A DNA stretch of 62,960 nucleotides, from assembly GCF_023715895.1 (NCBI RefSeq), contig NZ_JAMBOO010000023.1:1-62960 (forward strand), given 5' to 3'. This document shows positions 7,746 to 15,740 of the stretch, one piece after another (position 1 is the first letter of the stretch; every line of letters starts with the position of its first letter). Below the pieces are notes generated by a model, which was not told the origin of the DNA, did no database searches, and worked only from the letters and a program-made list of their open reading frames with translations. Position numbers and translations under genes: made by a program. Source of the DNA: Domibacillus indicus. GTDB lineage: Bacteria; Bacillota; Bacilli; Bacillales; Domibacillaceae.

Positions 7746-8075
7746 TCAGGTGTCCATTGTTGCACTGTTACTACTCCTTGATATGCCGTTTTTTAATCCT
7801 CCCGTCAATTCTTCAAACCATTTCTTGTCCTTTGTCATAAGTGCTAGATCAATGAGTGCTGTTTTATCCTGAATATTATCCAGCAGTGTGCCAAGGGGTT
7901 CTAGACGATGCTCCCTAAATAGCAACCTTGTTGGCGTTCCCCATTTCATTATGCCGTTTTTGATTCTGCCCACTATCGCTATTTCAATTTGACTTTCGTA
8001 ATAATCAATTCGACTGACGTATCCGATGACTGTAACCTCCCCAATTTTGGCTTTTTTCCACTCTCCGATCTCCAA
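7746..8075 (-). CDS. IDEAL-domain protein, paralogue 1
   Basis: A 109-aa protein starting at TTG 8075, preceded by AAGGGGG. It begins MEIGEWKKAKIGEVTVIGYV, a small beta-barrel-like region. It ends in TALIDLALMTKDKKWFEEL, the IDEAL motif known from ComK, YpiB and relatives. Paralogues are at 33888-34178 and 38038-38334. The C-terminal tail after WFEEL is longer than in the paralogues and may be altered. Function is unknown. Confidence 0.65.
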   Translation of the reverse strand: MEIGEWKKAKIGEVTVIGYVSRIDYYESQIEIAIVGRIKNGIMKWGTPTRLLFREHRLEPLGTLLDNIQDKTALIDLALMTKDKKWFEELTGGLKNGISRSSNSATMDT

Positions 8076-8741
8076 GGCTGTTTCCCCCTTTTTTAATAAG
8101 CAAAAATACAAGCTATATTAGGGAGGAAAAAGGCGATAAACTCATGGATTCTCCTGCAATACACGCAAAATTTTTGGACTCTATTATATGTGTCTTACCT
8201 AAAAAAAGTGGGACGTGAATAATATATGAAAGTTCACTATTCGGCAAGTTGTATTTTACTTTCTTTATCATCGCTATACATACCAAATTTACCCATATAC
8301 CTTTTTGCCCATATTCAGGAATTTTTGAAGTAATTATTCTTGGTTGGAATAGTTACTTTTTTCACCTAGCAATGCCCCTCAAGTTTCTACTGTTTCACCT
8401 TTCAAATTTTCACTCCTATTGCTTTAAACTTAAGGTCAACGCTTCCGCCTCCACTCCCCTTTTTATATTTTATTACCACTGCTTCCTGCCCGATCCCCTG
8501 CTATAGAAGCTTTCTTCGAAGTCAGAAATCCTGGGAAGTTGGCTCACCTTCAACATCAAAAATAACCTAATCTCTCTGAAAAATCTCAAGACTGCCACCC
8601 CTTTTATTCAATTTTTTGGCCGTACTGCACACCAAACTTCTTCGCTTTTGACTTCGATTTTTTCGGTGTTTATCTTTAAAGAATTTTTTGTCATTCTCCG
8701 ACATATATATATTTATTAAACTAAAGTTAGGAGCTAATAAA

Positions 8742-8828
8742 ATGGGGATCATTTTATGAATTCCTATTTTTTCAGGTACCTTTATCGCAATATTCGCCAC
8801 TAATAACAAAAGCAAAGGGAAAAAATGA
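8742..8828 (+). pseudogene. Tiny membrane peptide with in-frame TGA
   Basis: GGAGCTAATAAA precedes an ATG. The frame reads MGIIL-stop-IPIFSGTFIAIFATNNKSKGKK. The TGA falls where the related peptide at 9250 has hydrophobic or Trp residues, so a TGG-to-TGA change is likely. Confidence 0.35.
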
Positions 8829-9036
8829 AATTCCTTTGTTTCACCTTACCGGTCTACTATTAAGGAGGGGAATCCCACCATAGTGATTAAGCAGCGCCAT
8901 ACTGCTTATCTTACTCATTTTGTGTAATAATCCCTTCGAACACTCTTATTCTTATCAAGGCTCCCACCCCTTCACTTAAACTTTTTCTTTTACCTAAAGT
9001 TAGAAAATAGTGATTCATTTTCTTTTTACTGGGTAA

Positions 9037-9126
9037 ATGAATAATTCAATGAACAAATTTCTTAAAGCACTTCACACATTTTTTATTTTCGCTACTGTCA
9101 CTTCTTATCCACTCTTCAATCTTTAA
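9037..9126 (+). CDS. Tiny hydrophobic peptide, uncertain
   Basis: A 29-aa frame (MNNSMNKFLKALHTFFIFAT...) lies between two copies of the repeated element. The ribosome site is weak. It is kept only because of its position in the array. Confidence 0.25.
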   Translation: MNNSMNKFLKALHTFFIFATVTSYPLFNL

Positions 9127-9249
9127 TAAAGCTGCCACGCCTTCTATTTAATTTAGACGAACTATTTTATCTATCAATCAATCTGCTAGTTCGAAGTTTT
9201 CGCTTAGCCAGACATAAGAATACCCAAATACTTGCAAGGAGCTGATACT

Positions 9250-9339
9250 ATGAGCTATCCCTTGTTTTTATGGATTTTTATGTTCCTCCTTTTTTCAACT
9301 GTTATCACTTTCAGCTACTATTGGGAGAAAAGAGACTAA
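9250..9339 (+). CDS. 29-aa membrane peptide
   Basis: AAGGAGCTGATACT precedes the ATG. The product MSYPLFLWIFMFLLFSTVIT continues to a short charged tail (YYWEKRD). It is a single-pass membrane peptide of unknown role, the best-preserved short unit of the array at 8.4-9.75 kb. Confidence 0.5.
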   Translation: MSYPLFLWIFMFLLFSTVITFSYYWEKRD

Positions 9340-9580
9340 GCTGTTTGCGGTAATCTGAAAGAGGAAGAGCCCCTCCCATATTAATCAAGCAACTCCGTGC
9401 TGCTCGTTTTCCTCTTTCTGTAAGATAACCTCTTTGTACTATTCTTTGCTTTTTATCAAGGTTACCAAGCCTTTAGCTACACTTTTTTATGTAAAATAAA
9501 CTAACAAACTAATATTTAATTTTTTTCGCATCCGTTATACTACAATTCAACAATTCGAATAAAAAAGGAGGTGTTCACGT

Positions 9581-9751
9581 ATGGTACCAATTGAACTTTT
9601 CGGATGGATTTTGTCCCTGCTTTTGTTGGTCGGCTTTATTGGTTCACTAGTATTCGTATCAAGAAAGCCCTTGTTATTATCAAGATCCGACCATGATTAT
9701 TTAAAAGATAATCATCAAAGTTCCAGTGAAAGAAGGAGACAATTTTATTAA
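9581..9751 (+). CDS. FGW-family small membrane protein, paralogue 1
   Basis: A 56-aa protein: MVPIELFGWILSLLLLVGFI, then SRKPLLLSRSD and a charged tail. AAAAGGAGGTG precedes the ATG. Paralogues at 42404-42568 and 43558-43722 share M-x-PI-[ED]-[LM]-FGW, one membrane helix and a polar tail. Function is unknown. The stop codon abuts an IS remnant, so the last residues may have been altered by the insertion. Confidence 0.65.
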   Translation: MVPIELFGWILSLLLLVGFIGSLVFVSRKPLLLSRSDHDYLKDNHQSSSERRRQFY

Positions 9752-9763
9752 AGCGCGATGTTT

Positions 9764-10057
9764 CATACCGACCGTGGCAGCGAGTTTAAAAATCGCTAAT
9801 CGATGAGACATTAGCCGCCTTCCAGATTGCCGCTCTTTAGCATGAAGGGCTGTCCATATGATAATGCCGTGGCGGAAGCCACATTTAAAATCATCAAAAC
9901 AGAATTTATCAGCCAAATGAAGTTGGATAGCCTGGAGCACCTTACGCTTGAATTTAGTGATTATATTAACTGGTTTAACAAGCTGCGAATTCATGGAACA
10001 CTAGGCTATGTAAGCCCGATTGAATACAAACGATCGTCCCTTAAAAAAGCTGTCTGA
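9764..10057 (+). pseudogene. IS3/IS150-type orfB remnant
   Basis: The 3' third of orfB with at least two frameshifts. It reads HTDRGSEFKNR, then SMKGCPYDNAVAEATFKIIK, and ends with the same tail as 1-109. The catalytic D..E of the DDE domain lies partly in this piece, but the gene is not functional. The IS right end is near 10078. Confidence 0.85.
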
Positions 10058-10081
10058 TTTAGTGTTGAAAATCCATTCCAT

Positions 10082-10444
10082 CCCTACCTCAGTTAGAATT
10101 CCCATCCATCTTACTAAAAGCTGACTCCCAAAGCTTTCGCTAGTCAAACTTAAAAGGCAGCATAATCCCTATTCTTTTTGTCTCCAACTGATTGACTCAA
10201 ATCCCTATTCTCTGTATATGTTATAGATCTTAGAAACTTATAATACATTGGAGACAACACATCTTCTACCTTTATTCCGCTATTCTTAACCTATTATTTA
10301 TACTGTACTTTTTAGTATAAACAAATATATATTTATAATTAGGGAGATCACCCTTAATATGGAATTAGGCAAACACTGAAAATACAAGTCTTTAAAATCC
10401 ATGTTAGCGATAACATGTCATATTATTATAAATTCGGAGGATAT
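10082..10444. other. Intergenic, no gene seen
   Basis: AT-rich sequence between the IS end and the acetyltransferase. TATAAT-like boxes occur near 10325-10345, and the ribosome site of the next gene is at 10435. No open frame can be supported. Confidence 0.5.
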
Positions 10445-10978
10445 ATGAAAGTTAGAAAAGGATTGAATTCAGACATTCGGGAGGTACTCCAACTGGAGTA
10501 TCGTCTCTATCCAGAGCAGTGGCATGTCCCTGAAGAAATTATAAGGAAGGTTTTGGCCCGTAATGAGGAAGTGATTCGAGTCCTTGAAACGAACGGTGCT
10601 TTAAAAGGACACTACGCATTTTTACCTTTAGAAAAGGATGTCTATGAAAAAGTTCTGCACGGTACATTGGATGAAAAAGAACTTGCTGATTATATAGTAG
10701 ATTACAAAGAACCAAAAGACATATACTTGTATTGGACAACTGTAATGGTCGATACTGAAGACACAAATCGTTCGCAATTCTCCAAATGCTTGTTGAATGA
10801 CATCCCCCTCTATTTAAAGAGTTTACAAGAAAGGGGAATTAACATAGTGGAAATTGGCGGCATCTTTATTTCTGACAATGGCGTTCGTGTGGCCCAACGT
10901 TTTGGAATGGTACAGACCGGTACAATCTACTATGCGGGTAAAAGCTATCCTGTTTATCGCACTGCTACTATCCACTGA
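10445..10978 (+). CDS. GNAT-like acyltransferase
   Basis: A 177-aa protein starting at the ATG after TTCGGAGGATAT. The N-terminus (MKVRKGLNSDIREVLQLEY) and the late SDNGVRVAQRFGM segment fit the GNAT fold, in which the latter helix follows the acetyl-CoA loop. The central Q/RxxGxG/A loop is not clear, so substrate and activity are open. A long imperfect hairpin (11020-11067, GGCGCTAA arm) follows it. Confidence 0.6.
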   Translation: MKVRKGLNSDIREVLQLEYRLYPEQWHVPEEIIRKVLARNEEVIRVLETNGALKGHYAFLPLEKDVYEKVLHGTLDEKELADYIVDYKEPKDIYLYWTTVMVDTEDTNRSQFSKCLLNDIPLYLKSLQERGINIVEIGGIFISDNGVRVAQRFGMVQTGTIYYAGKSYPVYRTATIH

Positions 10979-11162
10979 TGGACCAGCGGTTCACTCAATG
11001 AATTGAACAAAAAATTAGCGCCGCATTCCCCTTCAAAATCTCCGATTTAGTGGGGTTAGGCGCTAAGGTCTTTATTCTTCTTGTTCTTCTATCTTTTTAT
11101 TATACCGATTGCCACTTCCTACTTATCATCATTCATACTGATTCTCTTTTCGTTTCACAAGT

Positions 11163-11213
11163 GATTTCCATTTTGATACGATCAATGTATCATAAGGACT
11201 AAAAAATGGAAAG
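11163..11213 (+). mobile_element. Left-end region of TnpB element 1
   Basis: TTTCCATTTTGATAC, the palindrome TGATACgatcaatGTATCA, and AAAAATGGAAA precede the gene. TTTCCtTTTTGATATAC occurs at the same place before tnpB 2 (14241-14260, minus strand). This marks a shared left end. Confidence 0.5.
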
Positions 11214-11225
11214 GAGGGTTTGGCC

Positions 11226-12584
11226 ATGAAAGTTGCGAAGTCGCTGCTGCACAAAATTACAAACCAGACGGAAATCTTCCATGCTACGCTGGATATTTAC
11301 AATGACGCCCTGTCCTTCATCATTAGGGTTATCGACAAAGAGTTTGATAATACAGACGACCTGACAACAAAGTCGATTGTGCCGGCAGTAGAAAAACTGA
11401 TTCACGCAACTAAATCAAACCCTCAACCTAAATACAAAGAGTTTAACGAACGTTTTTATAAGTTTCCGTCTTACTTCCGCAGAAGTGCCATTGCTTCTGC
11501 TTTTGGCAAAGTAAAGAGCTTCCGCTCTAACTATCAAAACTGGGAAAAAGAGCAGAAGTATGCTCTTTCCGAAGGGAAGAAATTTAAGAAACAGCCTCCG
11601 CGTCTGCAGTTGGAACATAAAGAATTCCCCGTTTTTTATCGCGGAAACATGTTCAATAGAACATCTAATACGACCGCGCAAATAAAGGTATTCCATCAGA
11701 ATGACTGGGTATGGATGGATATCGAATTTAAAGAGCAGGATCATTATAAGCGTGGTGTCTGGGAGTGGAAAGAGAACAACCCTAAGCTAATTAAGCGGGG
11801 AAAGAAATTCTTTCTTTCCATCAGCTATGAAAATAAAGTCACTTTAACGAAAACACCTATTCAAAAACAAAAAGTTTGTGCAGTAGACCTCGGACTGACG
11901 AACTCTGCGGTTTGTTCGGTTATCGATGCAACAGGCACTGTCTTAGGCCGGACATTTATTAACCAGCCTAAAGAAAAAGACCGTCTGCAGACGTTAACGA
12001 ACAAACTGCGGAAAGCCCAGCGGGCAAGCGGCCGTATTCAGGCGCCGAATTTTTGGCGGCAGATCAATGGGTACCAGCAGCATATTGTCCGTCACACAAG
12101 CCATGAAATTGTAAAGTTCGCGGCAAAACATGGCTGTGACGTTATCGTATTCGAGTACTTGGGCAGAATGAAAATCCCAAAGGGGTTTTATGGAGCCAGG
12201 AAACTTCGTTTCAAGCTTCACGGGTGGCGAAAAATAGGCATCCAGAACAAAGTGGAGGAAATGGTGCACTACCTTGGCATGCGCATTTCCCGGATCAATC
12301 CGCGGAACACCAGCGCCCTGGCGTTCGATGGCTCTGGAAAGGTGGAACGGAACCCCAAAAAAGACCTTGTCGTGTTTTCAACGGGCAAAGTCTATCACGC
12401 GGATTTATCTGCTTCGTATAATATCGGCGCCCGCTACTTCATTCGGGCTTTTCAAAAATTCACTTCGGAAACGAAATGGTTGTCTCTTCAGGCAAAAGTT
12501 CCTGATCTGGCAATAAGGACATCCCAGACCTTGTCTTCGTTCATTAGTCTCCATCATGCACTCGGGCTTCCGCAGGAAGCTTAA
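11226..12584 (+). CDS. tnpB: TnpB-family RNA-guided nuclease without zinc ribbon
   Basis: A 452-aa IS605/IS1341 OrfB. The RuvC residues are in place: AVDLGLTNS (Asp), VIVFEYLGR (Glu) and YHADLSASYNIG (Asp). The DPRNTS-like INPRNTSALAF is present, but the four zinc-ribbon cysteines normally between it and RuvC-III are all missing (FDGSGKVERN, VVFSTGKVY). ATG 11226 follows AAAGGAGGG. No tnpA is in the window, so it is moved in trans if at all. TnpB enzymes cut DNA guided by RNA from the element's right end. Confidence 0.85.
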   Translation: MKVAKSLLHKITNQTEIFHATLDIYNDALSFIIRVIDKEFDNTDDLTTKSIVPAVEKLIHATKSNPQPKYKEFNERFYKFPSYFRRSAIASAFGKVKSFRSNYQNWEKEQKYALSEGKKFKKQPPRLQLEHKEFPVFYRGNMFNRTSNTTAQIKVFHQNDWVWMDIEFKEQDHYKRGVWEWKENNPKLIKRGKKFFLSISYENKVTLTKTPIQKQKVCAVDLGLTNSAVCSVIDATGTVLGRTFINQPKEKDRLQTLTNKLRKAQRASGRIQAPNFWRQINGYQQHIVRHTSHEIVKFAAKHGCDVIVFEYLGRMKIPKGFYGARKLRFKLHGWRKIGIQNKVEEMVHYLGMRISRINPRNTSALAFDGSGKVERNPKKDLVVFSTGKVYHADLSASYNIGARYFIRAFQKFTSETKWLSLQAKVPDLAIRTSQTLSSFISLHHALGLPQEA

Positions 12585-12657
12585 CTGGCTGATGTTGTAC
12601 CGTATTCAAGACAAGGGATGCTCCATCAAAATCTTTGATTTAGGTGGAGAGGTTCAC
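12530..12657 (+). ncRNA. Putative guide-RNA scaffold, right end of TnpB element 1
   Basis: This covers the end of tnpB and 73 nt beyond. It has the hairpin GCTTCC-gca-GGAAGC and a terminal hairpin CTCCATCAAA-atc-TTTGATTTAGGTGGAG followed by AGGTTCAC. The window-end copy (62835-62960) is nearly identical up to GGTTCAC and then differs at once. The sequence from 12658 (CAGCTATTGATGCGG) is thus the expected guide. Named by analogy with TnpB omega RNAs; expression is inferred. Confidence 0.6.
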
Positions 12658-12678
12658 CAGCTATTGATGCGGCTTTGC

Positions 12679-12861
12679 CTATTTGATTGTTGCACCTTGT
12701 GACAACTTTTTTGACGTTGGTAAAATGGCCAGGTTTAAGTTTGTATCTTTTAGGTCAATTCTATGAAACTGGGTTTCCCAGTACCCTTGTATTATATAAA
12801 CTTTTGGATGTTCGCCGCTTTTGACGGACATCTCTCTCGTTTCATAAGTTTCACCGATCGT
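12679..12861 (-). pseudogene. Host gene fragment between two TnpB right ends
   Basis: A minus-strand open frame (GETYETREMSVKSGEHPKVY, ending at 12679) is fused to codons of the right-end hairpin. The 204 bp from 12658 to 12861 separate the facing ends of both TnpB elements and look like pre-insertion sequence. No family is recognised. Confidence 0.35.
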
Positions 12862-13058
12862 GTGAACCTCTCCAACTAATTGCTGCGCAATTTGATGGAG
12901 CATCTCTGCCAGAAACATGAAAAAACATACTCTGACTTCATTGATTTTCCTGCTTCATCGATATCTGCCCTGTTCTTCCGAACAGGGTCTTACATTATCT
13001 CCACAGGCGTTGTTTTATACTGTTCGGGCGGGACCTCGACCTACAGTTTGTAAAGGAA
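12862..13058 (-). ncRNA. Putative guide-RNA scaffold, right end of TnpB element 2
   Basis: It follows the tnpB 2 stop. It has the block CTGTAGGTCGAGGTCCC shared with 5290-5368, a CCCTGTTCggaaGAACAGGG hairpin, and a terminal hairpin CTCCATCAAATTGC-gca-GCAATTAGTTGGAG followed by AGGTTCAC at 12862. Loop and stem bases differ from element 1 yet still pair. The presumed guide starts at 12861 (ACGATCGGTGAAACTT). Confidence 0.6.
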
Positions 13059-14210
13059 TTATATTGCCGGAATAAGTCCGATCTGAACCAGCCCGGCTTT
13101 TTCAATGTTTAAGGCAGCATTGTGGTCACGGTCCAGCACAAGACCGCAATCCGGACAGGCATGTGTTCGGATGGAAAGGGATTTTTTCACCCTTTTTCCG
13201 CAGCCTGAACAGTCCTGGGTGGTAAAATGCGGCTTCACTTTGACCAGCTGGCCGCCATTGCGCTCGCATTTGTACGCAAGGAACTGGCGGAACATTCCCC
13301 ATCCTGCATCATGAATCGATTTGGACACTTTCCGGTTTTTCACCAGATTGCGGATGTTCAAATCTTCTACACAAACGACACTGTAGGTGTTTGCCAGGCG
13401 GAACGATGCTTTATGCAGGAAATCCTTCCGCTGGTTCGCTACCCTGGCATGAAGCTTCTGCAGCCTGGCCACTTGTTTTTGCCAGTTTGAGGAGCCTTTT
13501 TTCTTTCTTGAAAGTTTCTTCTGAGCACGCTTGAGCTTTTTCTCCTCCTTACGGAGAAAGCCCGGGTTTAGAATCTCTTCGCCGTTCGACAGGACGGCAA
13601 ATTTCTTGATGCCGACATCAATACCGGCTGTTTTAGAGGCTTTATGGACAGCCTGCGGCGGCTCTGCCTGTCTTTCGACACAGAAAATAGCAAACCAGCG
13701 CCCATTCTGGCGCTTAATGATCACCTGCTTTACTTTGCCATCTAGTTTCCGGTGGAGGCGGATATCTATTAAGCCTAGCTTAGAAATGAGGAGCTTTCCC
13801 CCTTTTCCGAAGGAAACGGCCCGACGGACAGTATGAACCTTTCCTTTTTTATCTTTTTGTTTACTCATGCCAAACTGTGTAAATGTAATGGAATGGTAGT
13901 CTTTATGTGTTTTCACCTTTGGGTAGCGTGCTTCTTTTTTGAAAAATTGATCAAACGCTTTTCCCAGCCTGTCCAGTGTTTCCTGAAGAGGCTGAGAAGG
14001 CACTTTTTTAAGGTATGGATGATGCTTCTTGGATAGTGTTAACAGGGTACTGAGATCAGATTTAGCCAGGTTTTTCTTATTCTTTTGGTAGGCTCTTTGT
14101 TTATCGAGAAGAGCGGAATTATACTGCTGGCGGCAGAGGTTGACCCATGAGTGAAGCGTGCTTTTTTGTTCTTCAGTCGGAAAAATTTCGAACCGGTAAT
14201 TCAACATCAT
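13059..14210 (-). CDS. tnpB: TnpB-family RNA-guided nuclease (IS1341 type)
   Basis: A 383-aa canonical TnpB. It has an N-terminal helix-turn-helix (FEIFPTEEQKSTLHSWVNLC), RuvC-I GIDVGIKKFAVLS, RuvC-II VCVEDLNIRNL, zinc ribbon CSGCGKR...CPDCG and RuvC-III DRDHNAALNI. ATG 14210 follows TGGAGGTG. It is intact, unlike the fragment at 4995. It is convergent with tnpB 1, and their proteins are only distantly alike although the element ends match. Confidence 0.9.
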   Translation of the reverse strand: MMLNYRFEIFPTEEQKSTLHSWVNLCRQQYNSALLDKQRAYQKNKKNLAKSDLSTLLTLSKKHHPYLKKVPSQPLQETLDRLGKAFDQFFKKEARYPKVKTHKDYHSITFTQFGMSKQKDKKGKVHTVRRAVSFGKGGKLLISKLGLIDIRLHRKLDGKVKQVIIKRQNGRWFAIFCVERQAEPPQAVHKASKTAGIDVGIKKFAVLSNGEEILNPGFLRKEEKKLKRAQKKLSRKKKGSSNWQKQVARLQKLHARVANQRKDFLHKASFRLANTYSVVCVEDLNIRNLVKNRKVSKSIHDAGWGMFRQFLAYKCERNGGQLVKVKPHFTTQDCSGCGKRVKKSLSIRTHACPDCGLVLDRDHNAALNIEKAGLVQIGLIPAI

Positions 14211-14306
14211 CTCGATTCACCTCCAGTATTTAACAAATACAGTATATCAAAAAGGAAACATACGTTTCAACTACCAAGCAGCAAACACAAAAAAGTGGCC
14301 ATTCAT

Positions 14307-14345
14307 CTCCCACTAATTGCGAAGCAATTTGAAGGAGTCTTCTGG
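14307..14345 (-). repeat. Right-end hairpin relic
   Basis: Minus strand CTCCTTCAAATTGC-ttc-GCAATTAGTGGGAG closely resembles the terminal hairpin of TnpB element 2, but GAGGTTCAC is changed to GATGAATGG. No tnpB lies upstream of it. It is likely the end of a lost element. The frame at 14303-14503 that spans it is not called. Confidence 0.45.
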
Positions 14346-14592
14346 CCCGTAATGCGATAAATCTTCTTTCCTGTTGCTAAAATAGCCATTCGCTGCAAGG
14401 CAAATGTCCCAAACATGATAAGTAGCTCTGTATCGTTTATAACTTGAATTGCAGAAGCATCAAAATCAATAAAAGTAATGAACAAATGACTGCATTCTTT
14501 CATTTTTTAGTTAGCTAGAAAACGAAAACAAAAAAGAACTCCTGCTTCTCTAAGGAGTTCTTTTAGGAATAATACACTGTACATCCATGGTA

Positions 14593-14984
14593 CTACCCTG
14601 TTAAAGATTCGGTTTCCAGCTTTTTCTCCTGTTCAATAGAAAACGACTGTTCCAGCGGGTTTCTCTTTAGGTGTTGGTAATTCTGCTCCAAAGGTCTATG
14701 CCTTTTCGCCATTCGTCGGAACGGATCCGAATAAGTGGAAAGTTTAAATGTTCCCCGGTGAATGGTGAGTGCCGAACGTACTGAAATATCCCCCATTTTG
14801 GGCATTTTCTGTTCAGCCCGCTCTTCATATCGGGCATACAGCTCCTTATCAGGGAACATTTCACTCTCAAACTCGCTGCCATCGTCTCACTGAGTTCCAG
14901 GAGCGATTTCAAACGGCTCCATGTCTTCTTCCACGTCCACCGTGGTCACGTTGAAAGCGAGAGAATTCAGCCTTCTGCTAAGTC
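14593..14984 (-). pseudogene. PhyH-type dioxygenase C-terminal relic with nonsense codon
   Basis: The frame reads FNVTTVDVEEDMEPFEIAPG, TQ, then TGA at 14887-14889, then DDGSEFESEMFP and MGDISVRSALTIHRGT. The PG-T/SH-like and HRGT motifs are those of phytanoyl-CoA dioxygenase-type Fe(II)/2-oxoglutarate enzymes. The TGA is probably a mutated TGG. The 5' half is missing. The break at about 14985 is the edge of the repeat copied from upstream of the integrase. Confidence 0.6.
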
Positions 14985-15174
14985 CACGCAAAAAAACCAC
15001 CTTTCCAAGTTAATCAATTAACAAGTAAAGATGGTTATCGTTATTTACATAAGAAATTAACCGAAATATGACTGAATTTGTGGTGAAGGATTAACCTTTT
15101 CCACGATTCAAACAAATGAACAATGGATCAATACTGACTTATATACAGTTTGAACCATTGATACAAGTGGATTC
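14985..15174 (-). repeat. Duplicate of integrase-yneF spacer, copy 1
   Basis: Resembles 20360-20552 over its whole length. It includes the AACCACCTT...AAGATGGTT hairpin (14995-15036), GAAATTAACCGAAATA and GGATTAACCTTTTCC. The recurring GATTAACC/AATTAACC boxes could be arm-type recombinase sites. The integrase that should follow on the left has been replaced by the PhyH relic. Confidence 0.7.
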
Positions 15175-15266
15175 TTACTTCTTCTCCATCTTGTTCATTT
15201 GTGCCATCATTTGGTTGATTTTCTTTTGTGATGGTTTCATACCCATTTGCATCATCATCATACGCA
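15175..15266 (-). pseudogene. Duplicate 3' end of yneF (att-like), copy 1
   Basis: These 92 bp are identical by eye to the last 92 bp of yneF (20553-20644), including its stop. Beyond 15266 the sequence changes to AAACGTTGATACAACGGGCTT, which also follows the middle copy at 17959. This is what integration of an element into the yneF 3' end leaves behind. Confidence 0.8.
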
Positions 15267-15740
15267 AACGTTGATACAACGGGCTTTATCCAGACAAGAA
15301 AATGCTTAATCTATTATTCGAAAATATACCACGATAAATGATAATTGTCTATGTAAAAACCAGAAAAGAAGTTTAAAATGATGAAACTTTCTATTTAAAA
15401 GGGCTTTAATTACAAAACAAAAAACACGCCCCTAGAGGCGTGTCAGAATTATCTCTCTTTAATAACAATCCTAGATAAAAACAAAAACTGCTACCTACAG
15501 GTTTGGAAGCTGTTGACAATACTCATACGGCAAGGCAGGCTTTACAGAAATGATTTTCAAGCATTGTTTGATGGAACGCTGTGTCAAATACCGCTGCAGC
15601 CGGCACTTTTTGGCAGTACTCGCTGAAACCAATATAGCAATTTCATTTGAGGCGAGCGGAGCAAGGAGTTTACTTTAAAAAAGACCGAATCAGTATAGAA
15701 GCTGATCTGGCCTTTTGTAATAAAGAAAGCTGCACTGCTG
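15267..15740. other. Island end, no gene seen
   Basis: Contains the element end AAACGTTGATACAACGGG, a terminator-like ACACGCCcctaGAGGCGTGT at 15428-15449, and short frames without ribosome sites. Nothing larger can be supported. Confidence 0.45.

Larger units (their letters stand above)
8431..9500 (+). repeat. Degenerate repeated element between tiny membrane-peptide genes
   Basis: A motif close to ATCAAGGCTgCCACCCCTT plus an AT-rich tail occurs near 8433, 8583, 8953, 9125 and 9449. Each is followed by a short hydrophobic frame (intact or broken) on the same strand. A longer block (CCC.CCCATA...TTAAGCAGC..CATACTGCT) is shared by 8868-8925 and 9370-9405. It reads as an old tandem amplification. 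The remaining sequence from 8112 to 9249 holds no larger gene. Confidence 0.45.

Noticed and set aside
8567-8815. 82-aa minus-strand frame
   Set aside because: AT-rich with no ribosome site; it runs antisense to the repeat array.
12679-12918. 79-aa minus-strand frame as a full gene
   Set aside because: Its first third is the right-end hairpin of TnpB element 2, so the frame is a fusion of element end and flanking sequence.
14303-14503. 66-aa minus-strand frame
   Set aside because: It spans a right-end hairpin relic, has no ribosome site and matches nothing.
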